Shown: positions 25,082-37,973, numbered from the stretch's first letter. The stretch is 64,000 bases of DNA from Apostichopus japonicus (GCF_037975245.1 NC_092583.1:14227764-14291763), one strand, 5' to 3'. Notes: generated by a model from the letters alone, not told the origin. Made by a program: numbers and translations.

Positions 25082-25288
25082 CATCTCTTCAACTGTCAGT
25101 TTCTTACTAATCATGTCAACACACCTGTCCAGCTCAGGCTTCAGGTAGTCTTTTCTCTTCTCCAGGTAAAATGGGGTCAAGGCTTGAATATTGCTAGTAC
25201 AGAGAAAGGGATGATCAGATTGACCAAAGAGAGAGAGGGCAGCAAAGGGGGGCATACTTTGCGGGTCCACGATGACTACGCAGGTGAA
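25082..25288 (-). CDS. Internal exon, unidentified minus-strand gene
   Basis: A well-formed 207-nt exon (69 codons, phase 0 at both ends) on the minus strand. The acceptor is TCGATCTCACAG and the donor is GAGATG|GTATGA. It encodes FTCVVIVDPQSMPPFAALSL, then FGQSDHPFLC and a longer helical, charged part with YLEKRKDYLKPELDRC and ISKKLTVEEM. The hydrophobic VVIVD strand followed by a mixed alpha/beta stretch looks like a folded intracellular domain. No signal peptide or membrane segment is visible. This is the most convincing exon of the gene by composition and splice signals. I do not recognise the family and assign no function. Confidence 0.6.
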
Positions 25289-25299
25289 CTGTGAGATCG

Positions 25300-28200
25300 A
25301 TACTTCACTGACGTTTGAAAAGAAATGTGTAGCTTGTAGCGACTAAAGTTAGTGACAAATGACATCAAGTTCTCAAGAGAGAAAAATGCAAATTACGGGG
25401 AGGTGGAAAGGACAGAAATTGCATATCAGGTTTTATTTGTCATTAAAGGAACGCTTAAAGTCAAAAGAGGAAACATACGTTTATTCGCTACATATAGAAT
25501 ACTGGGTGTCTATCTAATAATGTGAGTTAATATCTTTTCGAAAAGATGACTGTAAGGCAGATATAAAGTTCAGAGTTTTTCACGTAGTACATGCCGCAAT
25601 AGACTGAAAAATTAGATGCACAGTGGGAGAAATTACATGCTCTGTCAGTGTGTTCACACGAATAAATTGATCACTGCATGAGAAGATGCAGTCAGCCCTC
25701 CAAGGTGGCAAACCTTCAATGAGGACAGGAAATTAAGGTCATTAATAGTACAGTATGTGTGCTAGAAAAGATACTGTAAATGTTCAAGTGTCAACTACGG
25801 TCACACTTTCTACATGGCACAGTCAAACCTTTTTTATCCTTCCTCAGAGAAATATTACATTTTATCCGGTCATCATCTGTAATGTCTTTTCAGATAACCA
25901 AATTTAAAGGGTAGTCCTATAATCACACATGAATGTACAGCAAGTCATTTAACACAATAAAAATTGTGGTTAATACAAATTTTGTACCATCATATAATTT
26001 TCATAACTCAGGGACAGATTGGGGGTATAAATTACTCCTGGCGCAGTGCTCCAACCAGCTGCGCTGGGGCCTTAGAACAAGGCCCCAATTTGGCACATCA
26101 TATGACACTAGCATCTTTCATGATCAAGAGGAAACTTGCCCTTCACCACCTTATTGCCCTCATTGCTTCATCGTGTAGGGCCCAGCAGCGCACTAGTTCC
26201 TAGCCTGCGAATGGTAGGTCAATCCGTCTCTGATGAAATAAGGCAGTTATTTTTTGTTGGGTACAACACTTAAGTGACCACAAATGTGGGAGAAGCCTGC
26301 AAGGGCTTATGGTCCTTTATGGATTACAACTTTCATGTCGGGTGGCTTCAAATTCAACATTTTAACTCAAATTTGGGATCTTTTCAGTTTAGAAAGTAAT
26401 TTCAGATGGGAAAACCATAGATTGCTCTGGGATGAAAAAACCCACCATACTAAGACCTGGCCGGGTATCGAACCTGAACCTCCTGATTGCTAAGCCTCAT
26501 TGTTTCAAATGCCACCATCTTTATCCACTCGCCCCAGCACCGGTACATTATATTTATCTACAACTCTTATCACTCATTTCACAAGTACAGATTACCATGA
26601 CAATTCTACAAATACCAGATATAAACTAAACATTAGGGTCAATGCCTTGTTGCCTGGCCCCTATAAAAATAAACACCCTATATGGGGAAACAGTGAGTAA
26701 TCATATGAAACCTTAGCTCACTAGTAAAAATTGAATTCTATGTTTGACTTTTTATATGATTTTGGGAAAGAGAAGGGCAGGAGACAGGAGAGGATAAGGG
26801 GAGGGGGGGAGGGGGAAGGGGAAGGGGAAAGGGAGGGGAAGGGGGACTATTTGTTGGTGGTTTCTAATGGGCTAATATGACTAATTTAATGGTCTGCTAA
26901 CCTGTTGCTTTTCTTATCTTTGTTCTTTGCTCTCTATCTTTTCTTGTTTTGGTTTTTTGACTTACTGTATGAATAAAGCAGTTCACACATATGTATGTTA
27001 CTTTATATACATGTATGTATTTAAAAACAGTAATCAGCGATAGTAGAGTTCAACATGTTCATTCTCTCAACACAATAAGATCTTTACAGAATGGTTGATT
27101 GAGAAATTCTTATTAATATCAAGGTTCCGTGATTTTAGTGACGTCAAACCAGTTCTATCATCAACAATTGAGGCTAAAAATATTATCATTAGTTACACAT
27201 TGGTAGATCCTACCTAAAACTGAAAGATATTACGATTCTGTGCAATAACAAAACTCATACAAAAAAAAAATGAAAGAACTGAAATAGAACTAAAGAAAAT
27301 GATGTCAGTGTATTTGAATTCGTTTCACAAATTAGTTTAAAATTTTCAATTGAATGTAAAAATTTAATCAATGAAATTTGTAATATTTAGTCAGTTTGAG
27401 GGTTTTTGAATATATCAGGCAGGGCATAGAACTCTGAAACATCTCTTAACAGTACATTTGCTTTGGTCTTGGGTGGGTTTTTTTTTTTACTATGTGATAC
27501 TAAAACACTATTCAAACACAGTGACAACCCAAGATACACTACTACTCATGTGTTATCACCACAATCACCTACTAATGAAGTTGCATACTGTAACTTAGCA
27601 TAAAGCCATCAAGATCCAAGGATAAGTCATTTGTTTTCCAAGAAAACATTAAATTTTAAGCAGTGAAGACGCATAAGAATATGATTTTTTTCTCTTTGCT
27701 TTGACTTCACCAGTCATTTATGTGTTGCATGGTTTCATGGTTTAAATTATGCTCTGTACTTTCACACAATAGGTTTGGGAACCATCTGCTGACATAATCT
27801 CTGTTGTTTGGTAGTCAGGCTTGCTGCAGGGGAGTTTGCAGCTTATGTTTTTGGCACAATTTTCTGAATGTAAGTTACTCAATTGATGCAAGATGCAACT
27901 TTCAGGTTATGACAATTTTGCATCTCATGTATTTTACTTAAAAGTGGAAACTATTAACATATGACCAATTAGCTAATAATTTTCAAGCAATTATCATTTT
28001 CACAGATTTCTCCAGGCTCAAGGACTATCACACTGCCCTTATGAGAGACTCCCATCCTATCCATTAAGGATCAACACTGCCAAAACAGTCACATTTTTTT
28101 CTATAATTTCTATTTACTTACAGTAGCAAATATATCCTTTAAGTCATTTATACTTGAGTGGAAAGGAGAGGAGGTCTTTGATTAAACTGACAACATATCA

Positions 28201-29200
28201 CATTCTACTGTTGGTTGCCCACAGTAACAAGACTTTGGAGACAACTTTCCTCTTCTGTTTCTTTACTAAGAGACTAATCCCTCATGGCAACCCTTAGCCA
28301 TTTCTTTCTACCTATTTAAGCGGCAGATTTCCTATCCTTACTCATAATGACAGTCCTGCAATAAAGCTACACTAATTCGCACGCCAATTGCCTGTGCACA
28401 AGGATGTATACAAACCCTGCTTGCACTATGTATTCTCTTGGTACCAGAAGCCATCTGTGAATTCACTCAGTCATATCCAAAGCCATCTTTTATTTATTTT
28501 TAGTTCCCGCGATAATAATATAGTTGATGTTCAAGTGTGCATAAATTACAGCCAAGAAAAGCCCTTAAGGTTACTTGTGCTTGAAAAATGATTTCTGAAA
28601 TATTCAATGCAAAAACATAGCGCAGTTTATACTCATGCAGAACCCGCAGTGAATATCAATCACTTTAACATGCAGATTTATGCATATGTAGCATTATCTC
28701 TGGCAAGGAATTAGACAACATTTTGTAAATATTTTCTCATTCCTTGATGAGAACTGAATTCATCGCAGGATAATCTCAACACAAGTTTGTTTCATGCAGT
28801 CTTCTAGCCCTGTATTGTCTAAGCCCTCTTCCAAACCCCAGGGTTTCGCTATACGGGTTGTCTGCATTGTAGTCTTATGTCAACTAAATTTCTCGTGGAA
28901 CAACAAAAACTATCACTGGGGGTTTGCATGAGGGTCAAACGGTTTTCTTAGAGTGCAAAGCACTCAGTCATAGCTTTCGCACATTAATCTAGTTAGATAA
29001 CTAAACTGTCCTGGTTGAGAATCCAGAAATGAAAGTTTTCCACTCAATTTCCCCATCAAACTGAGATTCAACCAGGAACCTAGAAAGGAAATCATTTTAG
29101 TCCTGCATCCGAGGTATTTATTACATTAAAATGGCCTATTACAGTCCTCCATGTACTTATCTTACCTTCAATAGATAGAGATAGGTCACTATTATCTACA
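25300..29200. other. Intronic stretch with few marked features
   Basis: Holds a minus-strand SINE (26270-26545) and a G-rich polypurine tract (26765-26846). It also holds a possible 31-nt microexon at 28122-28152 on the minus strand, read INDLKDIFAT. The microexon has a good acceptor (CTCCTTTCCACTCAAG) and donor (ACT|GTAAGT), and its end phase 0 fits the exon at 25288. It is too short to call alone. Confidence 0.4.
26270..26545 (-). mobile_element. tRNA-derived SINE, family B
   Basis: On the minus strand the head has an A-box-like GGGGCGAGTGGATAA (complement of 26521-26535) and a B-box GGTTCGATACC (complement of 26464-26474). A 190-bp non-tRNA body ends near 26275 with CTTCTCCCACATTTGTGG. 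The body differs from the SINE at 4.2 and 59.4 kb, so this is a separate family. Confidence 0.65.
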
Positions 29201-29939
29201 ACCTCCTATAATATGTTCATAAATTACCCTAGAGGTTTGAAAAACATTCTCAACCCAACATCAGCAATTTCAGAGTCAACATGCATGATCTATCCTCTCT
29301 GCCTGCCACCATACACTACCTTTAACACAAACTCCCTAGTCCTTATATTGTTTAAATGGCCATTAGTTATGGTGATTATATATTTGAAAATTACATGGGA
29401 TTTTCCCAATCTTCCCAGGGAATAATTATCTAAGATTAATGAGTACAGTATGTACATTTTCTTTGTGAACTACATTCAGGGAATAATTTAATATTCAAAT
29501 TTTGTGTAGCAGTATTGAAGGCTCTGAACCGTGTCTCAGATTTCACTAGACTTATTATTGTTATTATTATTTACCAAATTGATATAGTGCTCTTTTCATG
29601 CTTTTAAAGTATGTTCAAGAGCGCTTTACAATGACAACAAAATGACAAAACCCTTAAAATATGAATATGAAGAATAAAATTGATGCAGCTTAAATATTAA
29701 TATAAAAATATATATATACAGAGGAATAATTTTAAAAATAGTATAGATTTACGATGAAATTCCTAAAAAAGAAAAAAGTGAGTTTAAAGTAAATTTAAGT
29801 ACCAAAATGACAAAACCCCTTAAACTATGAATACGAAAAATTAAAACAATGGTTCCTGTGTACAAAAACTGCTATACATCTTCAGACTTGTATAGCAATT
29901 TGATAGCAATTGATTCCCTGTACACTATGACTTTCCTAC

Positions 29940-30065
29940 CTGCGATCAGAGCCCCACTTCTCAAAGGGAAGAGGCATTGCTCCAGAATTCCTACTGCAGT
30001 CAACAAATGGACAGAGCTCTCTTCTTCTTCTTCGGTTGATCTGGAGTCATGTCCACCAATGAAAT
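29940..30065 (-). CDS. Internal exon 2, unidentified minus-strand gene
   Basis: A 126-nt exon on the minus strand with a strong acceptor (TTGTTTTACTTTCAG) and donor (GCAG|GTAGGA). It starts and ends in phase 1. The product reads FIGGHDSRSTEEEEESSVHL and continues LLTAVGILEQCLFPLRSGALIA: an acidic linker followed by a probable amphipathic helix and strand. Its start phase matches the end of exon 33206-33296. The link to exon 25082-25288 is not settled. It needs at least one more exon, and an open stretch at 29228-29429 fits in phase but contains one in-frame TAG. Confidence 0.55.
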
Positions 30066-30069
30066 CTGA

Positions 30070-33000
30070 AAGTAAAACAAGTAATGTTCTCACTACAATA
30101 GCCGGTAGGAACAAATTCCTAAAACAAATCACTTTCAGACGTGTACTGTTAGGTTTGACGTGTCGATATTCAAAGCAAAGAGGAAAAATAATGCAGGTAT
30201 TGTTTCTACACCTATTCCTGTTTTCACATCAACAATATGAAAAAAACATTGAATAGAGATATGGTGGTACCAGGCAATTTTTTTAAAATTTATTATTCTT
30301 ACAAAAGCCAGAGAGGAAATTAAATTCCCTGTGAGTTTGCCTGTTGTGTGTTTCCATTTAACTGGATCTGATCTGAATTAAACTGAACAAATTTGAACAA
30401 AATAGCAAAGAATTTTTTGGCATCTCAATCTAGTAAAAATGTTCTCTGCTTTGTTTTTCAAAATTGACTGTTTTTTAATAAATTTAATCCAATTATAACA
30501 TAATGGGACTGTACATTTGCACACAGAAGTCATGCAGTTTGCACAAGATGTAGCTCAGCCCATGGTTATACTGCTAAAAACTCCCCATTCAGTGCTTCTA
30601 TGCACTTCTATGCATGGTGGTTGACAAGCTCTCAGGGTGTGTTTTAATAATGCAATAACAATGTACTGAGAATATGGATATCAACATAAACAAACAATTA
30701 AACACTTTAAAAGCATTGCCAAATTTCATTTTACAGACACAACTGGTAAGTTATACTTTGCCTGGACTATTTTTGACAATATTTCAAACTTTGTTTGATA
30801 AAGTTCAAAGTTCAAAGTGGAAAATTGCACAATCTCTGCCAAGTAATCAGATTCAACAGACATTTCAAGTCTTTTATTTATTTTTTATCACATGGATTAG
30901 TAAATATACATAAAACTGAGCACTTATCTCGGAAGTACTGTTGACAACTTTATCACTCAATTACACTTGGATGTTTGATCTACAGAAGAATGCTAGGTAT
31001 TCATAAGAGTTGAGATATTATCCAAACATATGCTGTAATATGTGGAACCCATGATGTATATCTTTCAATTACAGAGATAGCCTTTGACTGTATTACCTGA
31101 ATGCTTTATACACATTCGTGCTTCAGACAATAGGACTATTCAACACAGGAAGGTGTCAACAGATAAAGCCCATAGATATTGCAATAACTATATAATTAAT
31201 GCCGAACCTTAAACAAATAGTCTAAGAGATAAATGAAACTGAAAGGCCTATGTTGTATTTGCTTCAACTTTAAAACTAATAGTACAGGATAACTTTAAGC
31301 AGATTAGTAGTGCTGGTTAGGTATCATACACAGATATGAAAAGTCAATCCATAGTCCAAACAGGTTCACTCAATGCATCATGAGACTCAATGTACTTCAA
31401 GGGTTGCAAATTTCATAAACTGGGTAGTGCACAAAAATAAAGTGCCCAGTATAGTGCCAATATTCATGATTAATGATGTCATTAATGGTCTTATTGAATA
31501 AAAGATCTATATATTTGATATGACATTGAAATATCATGTAGAAAACATATTTCACTTAGATTTGAAAAGGAGCAAGACACATTCTTTGCTTCTGATAGTT
31601 ACCATAAGCCCCTTCACTTTCATTAACTCCAATCCCCAAGCCCTACATCTCACTGTTTATGTGCAAGCCCTGTGATTACTATTGCTCAGCTCTGGTATTG
31701 TTCAAGGTTGTTAACATTGTGTAGTCTGTACAGTCAGTGTAGCACATATCACAAGATGCTTATAAAAAACCTTTACGTACTTGTGAAGTTTGAGATCATG
31801 TTTCAAATTGGTATGCACCATTGGTATCAGTTAAACATTAGCAATATTGGCCAAATATCAGAATCAATAAAGTGCATCAACTGCCAATGTAGAGTAGATG
31901 TCAACAAATATTGTTGTTTTTAAAAAGTTGAAATTTTCTCCAAGCTATGTTTATATATTTGGCCTGAGAACAAAAACAAAGTAAAATTCCTTGATAGTGC
32001 TTAAAGTGGCTTTTGCAGGACTTAGATGCCTACTACACTCTATTTCGATCAATTATATAGCTAAAAGACCTGTCTAGTACAGTGATAGAACCTTTGTTAA
32101 CCAAAGGTAGGACAATTTTATCCAACAGCTGTTTTTTACTTAGTATGTTTACAAGGTGTCAGACTTTGACCTCTGGTGACCTCAAATGGGCCATAATTCT
32201 TGTGAATACCCAAACAGGTATGTGACCATTGGTAAGCAGCTATAGAAGTTTGTGCCCTCTAAACAACTACCTATAAGTATGGTGGACATGACTAGCAGCC
32301 TGTTTAATCTTGTTTCTTCTTGAGGTCCCCATGTGTCCTCCATTCTGATGAAGTACCAATGGCCACCCTACCTTCAAGCAAGCTGTTTGTTTTCTTCTTT
32401 TTTTTTCTCAATATGTTATCAGAATTATCTTCCATCCATGTACAGCTACAGTAAGCTGAAGCTATAAAATATCATAATTGGTATGGAATAGGTAAAGCTA
32501 ATGTTACAGTTAACCAAGGGTGAGTGGGTTTTCTACTGAAGCAACTTACTGAACATTAAACATAATAATAATGTTATTGTTAGTTGTTACTAGCGATATA
32601 GAGTTTACTACTACTAACAATTGAGCAACTAATATAGGGCCTAACTTACATTAGCAATAACAAAGTCGATGATCTTCGGAATTCTGTAAAACCTGAGGCA
32701 GTTCGCATTCATAAATGAAGACCTAGAATCTAAGTTAGCCTAAAGCAAGTCTTTGACTAACGTTAGGCCTACAAGAAATCCAATTTCGCGAAATCGACAC
32801 AGAACGTCAACAAGGCGAAATTTATACTTTCCTGTTTTGATATATTTCCGTTAATATTACGTATGTTGAGAAGACATATACATCAATAAGTGAAAACGGC
32901 GCTTTATTTGTAGAGAATGAGCAGTTTACATGAATATTGTTACCTTTATGTTAATATTTCGGTAGACGGGTGCCATGGACTAGACTTCCAAGTCAAGCAG

Positions 33001-33200
33001 ACGATACAATGCATTCCACAGCAACTATCGTAACCAGCCTAGCGCAGCATATCAACGGACGCCGTTAGCCTAAAGGGAATATGAAACAGAAATGTCTAAA
33101 TTTCTGTGATATGAAAAGTGATGGGGTGAGCATGCGCAAGACTTCGCGGGAGGGCTAATATGTGCAAGATCTCATAGTTTTAGGCTGATAACAAAGATTA
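30070..33200. other. Probable first intron of the unidentified gene
   Basis: AT-rich, with no repeat family or exon that I can support. From about 32.7 kb rightward CpG dinucleotides become more frequent (TCGCGAAATCGACAC near 32785, GCGGGAGGGC near 33146), consistent with approaching a promoter. Confidence 0.4.
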
Positions 33201-33205
33201 CTTAC

Positions 33206-33296
33206 CTCCGAAGGTATATTGTTTACACTTATAGTAAGCGAATTTGAAACACCTAAGCTCGCCCTGTTCCTTTGTACATGAAGTTTGGACAAACAT
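33206..33296 (-). CDS. Probable start exon, unidentified minus-strand gene
   Basis: On the minus strand, ATG at 33296 (context CAGAAATGT, purine at -3) opens 30 codons and one extra base, ending at a near-consensus donor GGAG|GTAAGT. The peptide MFVQTSCTKEQGELRCFKFA then YYKCKQYTFG is cysteine-bearing. The KCKQYTFGG-like end resembles part of a Kunitz fold, but spacing is wrong, so I do not call that domain. The phase 1 end fits exon 29940-30065. The surrounding CpG-richer DNA supports a 5' end. An upstream exon cannot be excluded, since an acceptor-like TTCACTTACAG lies at about 33330. Confidence 0.4.
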
Positions 33297-33299
33297 TTC

Positions 33300-35550
33300 T
33301 GTATTTGTGCAACCTTGGCTGTAAGTGAACATATGTTTTAGAGACGTTTGCAGGTATATCCCTCCCCTCCCCTGGCTTAAATTAATTCTATTTTATAGTT
33401 CTATATATGGTCTAGCCTAAAAATGTTAATTGTAATAAGTCATGTATGAAAATGTTGCATCAACAAAATGCAAGTGAGGCAACAACTGAAATGGATGAAA
33501 GAAAGAAAAGAGGGAAACAGAAAAGTATACTTGCCGTATCTCTTGCGCTTTATAGCATCTACAATGGAAACATACCATCGTGGTCCTTTGAGCCCTTCAC
33601 GTCTACAAAATCCACCCCACCCCCAAACACACCCTGTACCCGTCATAGCAACAACAAAATACAATATATTTTATACAATATATACTCTTTGCAAGTGTGA
33701 TGCATTATGCAAATGTAATTATAATTTGGCAGCTGCTTTGAATCAAAGTTAAAGTTCAAACTGATATGACGTGTGTCATTTCTGATCCATTGTTTTTCTT
33801 TCTTTCTTTTTGCGTTGAACCATGGTGGTTATATTATTTGAAACATTTAAATAAACAGATCAAAGTTAAGTTCAGTTCAGAAATCACAGCTCTGTTATCG
33901 ATGGCGCTATTGCATTCATAAAAATAAGCAGATTACACACATTGTCCTACCCACAATATGAGAGCTGATGGCTTGAACCATGCTTGAACCATCATGTCAC
34001 TTGCGCATTTCCATCACGTAGCCGTAATGTTCCCATTTTACAATAATTGTATTGTGTAAGGAAAATTAAGCCAGTAATCATCATGAAACCCCTCGATTCT
34101 TCCAAATTATCGTAATCTCCAAAGAACTGCTCCGACCGACTCACTGTAGAACTCATATCCGGTGTCCTCAACTTTTAGCAAGCAATTTGCAATATATATA
34201 TACCTATATTTATATATATTCAACTAAACAGATTTCTCTATTTTGATAGCTTACCTCAGTGAAGCATTGTCGGTGGGGGAGGGAACCAGTGCAATGGGAC
34301 ATGGGAGCTAGACTTAGAATTCGGCTCTAAATGGATCGTTTGAACTAGGCCGGCTATTTGTTGATACAGCTGATAGAACACCAAAACAAAATGTTTTGCA
34401 AAATCTTATTTTTCTACGATCTTGTTATTGTGAGGGCGACATTCAAAAATGGAAAGTACAAAAGTACGTATTTGAACGTTTTGCTATGGAAGCGAGACTA
34501 TGATTTACTTTTGCTTATTCTGTATGTAACATTTCAACAAATGGCTGTCACTTATGTGGAGCGCTTGACTAAAACCTTGACACTTAGGGTCCAATAAAGA
34601 TTGTATAAGAACGTCAATACGTCATGGACAGACGATCTCCTTTAGTTTAAATGACAACACTGGTCTTGAGAAATCGAAGGCTCACAATTGACGATGATGT
34701 TCACAGTTGAATTGAGGGCGACATACCGAAATACCATTAGAATCATGTGTGGCCCAACTTTATAGCGTCCGTTGAACAACACCAGATAAGGGACATTGTA
34801 GTATAATTATCACCAGTTAAATGTTCTTGTTTCATTAAACTACGCGTGAGGGTGGGGTGGAGACACTCTGGGTATTGTTTCAAGGTCGGGGAGGGGATGG
34901 TGGCTGACTGGAATTTTAACTAAGAACCTTAAACTGAAGATCAGTAGTATTACCAACAAATATCCTAGAAGTCAGATAATGGTGGTTCCTCCAGCGATCG
35001 AATCTGAGCTTCCGCTATAAAAGTAGTTATCCACACTGAAACATTTACTTATCTAGTTTAGAAACCTTCATTTGCTGGAAATGATACGAAGGACGAGAGC
35101 GCCAAGTAAAGTATTTTCTCTTAAGACATTTTAAGCAGGCTAAAATTTGGAACCAATACTAATGACACATTGAGGCACTTAATGGGGTTGGGGGGAGGGG
35201 TGGGATGAGGAGGGGTAGGTTCAGGTAAGCTGCAAAAGCAATTCATGGGAGAATCATCATAGCTGACATCATATCTAGACATTAAAGAAAAATATTTATT
35301 CAAATAATGTACATTTAAATGCTGTGATACTGTTTGTTTTTCTACTACCATCAAATTAATGCAAGAATCTGTTTGTTTGATTACATGCAAAATTATAAAC
35401 TTGTCATTAATGTTCTAATTCATTGACATTTCAGTAATAATGCAAGTGTACTAAACAACAGTATCATCACATTTAAATGTACTTCCTACATTAGTTGAAG
35501 GTCTTAAGAATAAGCAAACTAAAATGTCAGTTTCAATTTTCCACAACTTT
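33300..35550. other. Intergenic, no supported gene
   Basis: Lies between the 5' end of the unidentified gene and the 3' region of Sp5. Overlapping short open frames on both strands at 33.44-33.75 kb have no splice or domain support. TTTATT (AATAAA on the minus strand) occurs at 35286-35291 and 35560-35565, possible poly(A) signals of Sp5. Confidence 0.4.
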
Positions 35551-35559
35551 TCTTTTTAA

Positions 35560-35565
35560 TTTATT
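35560..35565 (-). terminator. Candidate poly(A) signal of Sp5
   Basis: AATAAA on the minus strand, about 555 bp after the Sp5 stop codon at 36120. It is a plausible 3' UTR end, but other AATAAA motifs lie further on and none is proven. Confidence 0.35.
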
Positions 35566-36119
35566 GCTCATATACAGACTGAAATATAGATTTTATACTC
35601 AACAAATTTTGTTCAATCATATAAGAAAAAATTTGGCAAACTTTTTTCGAGAAAAGATCAAAAATTACCAATGACCATATTTGGCAAGAAGACTTAAAAT
35701 AGCTGCATCTACAAATTTGTGCATTCACATAAAAGTTGTTCACTTTTACTTTCAATATTAATTTTTACCCTGATCATATATAATATAGTAAAGAACATAC
35801 ATTTTTCTTTCAAAGAAATCTTCGGGAAGGATAACACTGCATTATACAGAGTTGTAACCCCCTGTTGCTATCACTACACTTTGTCCATACCAGGCAAGAA
35901 TAACGTTCATTTTTTTAACATCTAAGCACACAATATGGCTGGTTTCCAACTTGTGACAATGACACAACAAGCATATTTCTCCCACAGGAATGTTGCATGT
36001 TTAACACACACAGTAACTGTTGCATATCTAGTACTAACAGGAGGTTATTGCCCCTTGTGTCCCAAATTACAATACCACGTACAAATACATCCATGGCAAA
36101 AGTTCATTTGTAACAACAT

Positions 36120-37112
36120 TCAGTTTGTGACGTCAATGTATTCTTCCTCGACTGTCGTTATCGTGCTGGCCTGTTCCTTAGCTGCGTGCGTCTTGACATG
36201 CTTGGACAGATGATCACTGCGCATGAATCTCTTCCCACAATCCTTGCAGACGAACCGTTTCTCTCCTGTGTGAGTCCGAAGGTGCCGTTGGAGCTCGTCT
36301 GACCTGGTGAAGCTCTTACCGCAGAATAACCAATGACAGACGAACGGTCGCTCCCCCGCATGCCAACGGAGATGGGCTTTCAGATGAGAGGTCTTACCGT
36401 AAACCTTGCCGCAGCCGGGAATGTGACAGATGTGCTGGCGTCTCTTGGTCGGGTCGGAAGACGAGTTGTTAGAGTTCAAACAGTTCGGACACCTGCACCT
36501 CCGGCAACGTCTGGCAGCGAGCTTGGCTAGAGATACGCTCTGAGAGTCGTGGTGCTCGAGAGTTGGGTACGGTACAAACGACGATGCAGCTTGTGGACGA
36601 TGGACGGGACCAAATGATGAGTACCCGATAGCTGGATATGATTGATACGTCGGTACAGGACAGTACTGTTGAAGGTCCATGGGATAGACGCTGGTATGAC
36701 ATGGTGTTGGAGGTAGCTGGGCTGCCATCACCGATGAGGCGCAACAGCTGCATGGACGACAACACTGGGATACTTGTTGAACTGGCACTGGTCTAGGAAG
36801 ACAGCAAGCTGACTGAGGTGGCGCAGAGTGGTGACATGGTGGAGACAAAGGTGAAACCGCCTGGTACATTGCAGACTCCACAGCTGTGAAAGCACAGTTG
36901 TAACTTGGCTTCAGGGAACTGGGCGACTTTGGATATGGGTAGCAGTCAGCTGCAATTGGACTCCTTGGCTGAGGTGATGCAATGATGTGGTTGGATGGTG
37001 CTACAGGACTGGGTAGTTGCGATGGTGGTGGTTGGCCAATCTTTTTACAGGTTGCTGCCAGCATGGCAAGGGGACTAGGTCGGCTCAGGTCAGATGCCCC
37101 AGTGGGTGGAAG
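36120..37112 (-). CDS. Sp5: Sp5 transcription factor, exon 2 (main coding exon)
   Basis: Sequence-specific nuclear transcription factor that binds GC/GT boxes through three C2H2 zinc fingers. The 330 codons here join in phase 0 to the 12 codons of exon 1, giving 342 residues. An Sp box ([14 protein letters not shown]) lies at about residues 26-39 and a buttonhead box (CRCPNC) at about 218-223. The three fingers run from [21 protein letters not shown] through [11 protein letters not shown] to [18 protein letters not shown], residues about 239-320. The C-terminus after the fingers is short. Buttonhead box plus Sp box excludes KLFs, and the N-terminus with [10 protein letters not shown] points to Sp5 over Sp6-9. 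The first inter-finger linker reads HAGERP instead of the usual HTGERP. The middle is proline/serine/tyrosine-rich. The acceptor is TTGTATCTTACAG. Sp5 is a known direct Wnt/beta-catenin target in several animals. Confidence 0.93.
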   Translation of the reverse strand, partial: LPPTGASDLSRPSPLAMLAATCKKIGQPPPSQLPSPVAPSNHIIASPQPRSPIAADCYPYPKSPSSLKPSYNCAFTAVESAMYQAVSPLSPPCHHSAPPQSACCLPRPVPVQQVSQCCRPCSCCASSVMAAQLPPTPCHTSVYPMDLQQYCPVPTYQSYPAIGYSSFGPVHRPQAASSFVPYPTLEHHDSQSVSLAKLAARRCRRCRCPNCLNSNNSSSDPTKRRQHICHIPGCGKVYGKTSHLKAHLRWHAGERPFVCHWLFCGKSFTRSDELQRHLRTHTGEKRFVCKDCGKRFMRSDHLSKHVKTHAAKEQASTITTVEEEYIDVTN

Positions 37113-37907
37113 CTGTAAGATACAAACAAAATGAAAAATATTAAATAACTAATTAAAAAAATCATCATATTCCTTTCTTATTTATCAAAAAGATAAATTT
37201 ATCAATAAGATAAATTTATCAATAATTCTTTTTCCTTTTTTGGGCTGCAAAAGCAACAGTATTTTCATTTCCAAATTTGATGTGAACATTTGGAGTACCC
37301 CATGGACTAGTACTACACATTTGATACTGAACACTTACATTTATACCCTGATATTTAATTACCTCAAGAAAATAGAATTTCCTGGATGTATCATCCAGGT
37401 GGAAAAGTTAACTAAAATGCGTGTCATATGCATCTGAAACACTCATGGTTTGACAAAAATTAAAAACACAAAACCAAAAAAAGTTTCATATGAACCTAGT
37501 TTAATGCAAGTTAAAGTGTTGTTTGATAACTTGAATGACTCGCGTGATTTTACTGAATCTATAAGAGCTTGAACTTGGTCATTTTGTCTCTAAACTATAT
37601 TACTGAGGGTAAACAATCATTTCCCCCCCCCCCCCAATAAATAAGGTGAAACTCATTGAATGTGTTGAATTAGATTAAAGAATTGCCATATCGATGGAAA
37701 GTATTCCCAAAACCCATGATCACATTAATTGCGACAATTTGAAGCGCTCACTGTCAGCGAGAAAACCGTTCATGATAAGATTTCAATTGAACTACAAGTT
37801 TCACTAAAATATGAACATTTGACACGTTTAACGGTAAAAGCTTTGACTTCATGGATATTTCTAAGGATAGTACAACTTTGCGATTGACTTAACAAATTTA
37901 AGCTCCC

Positions 37908-37914
37908 ATCAAAG
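37908..37914. promoter_or_regulatory. TCF/LEF-type motif in Sp5 intron 1
   Basis: ATCAAAG, the core recognised by TCF/LEF factors, 60 bp from the exon 1 donor. A 7-bp match alone is weak evidence. It gains value from two similar motifs upstream of the coding start. Confidence 0.3.
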
Positions 37915-37973
37915 TTTTGCAACTAGGAAAGAAAATATAATTTACAAAGATAAAATGGTTTCAGAATTCTTAC

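Noticed and set aside
26595-26660. Minus-strand stretch GPGNKALTLMFSLYLVFVELS between splice-like signals
   Set aside because: Short, hydrophobic by AT bias, and its phases fit neither neighbouring exon.
33206-33296. Kunitz inhibitor domain in the start exon
   Set aside because: KCKQYTFGG resembles the end of the motif, but the spacing between the preceding cysteines is about eight residues too short and the next exon does not continue it.
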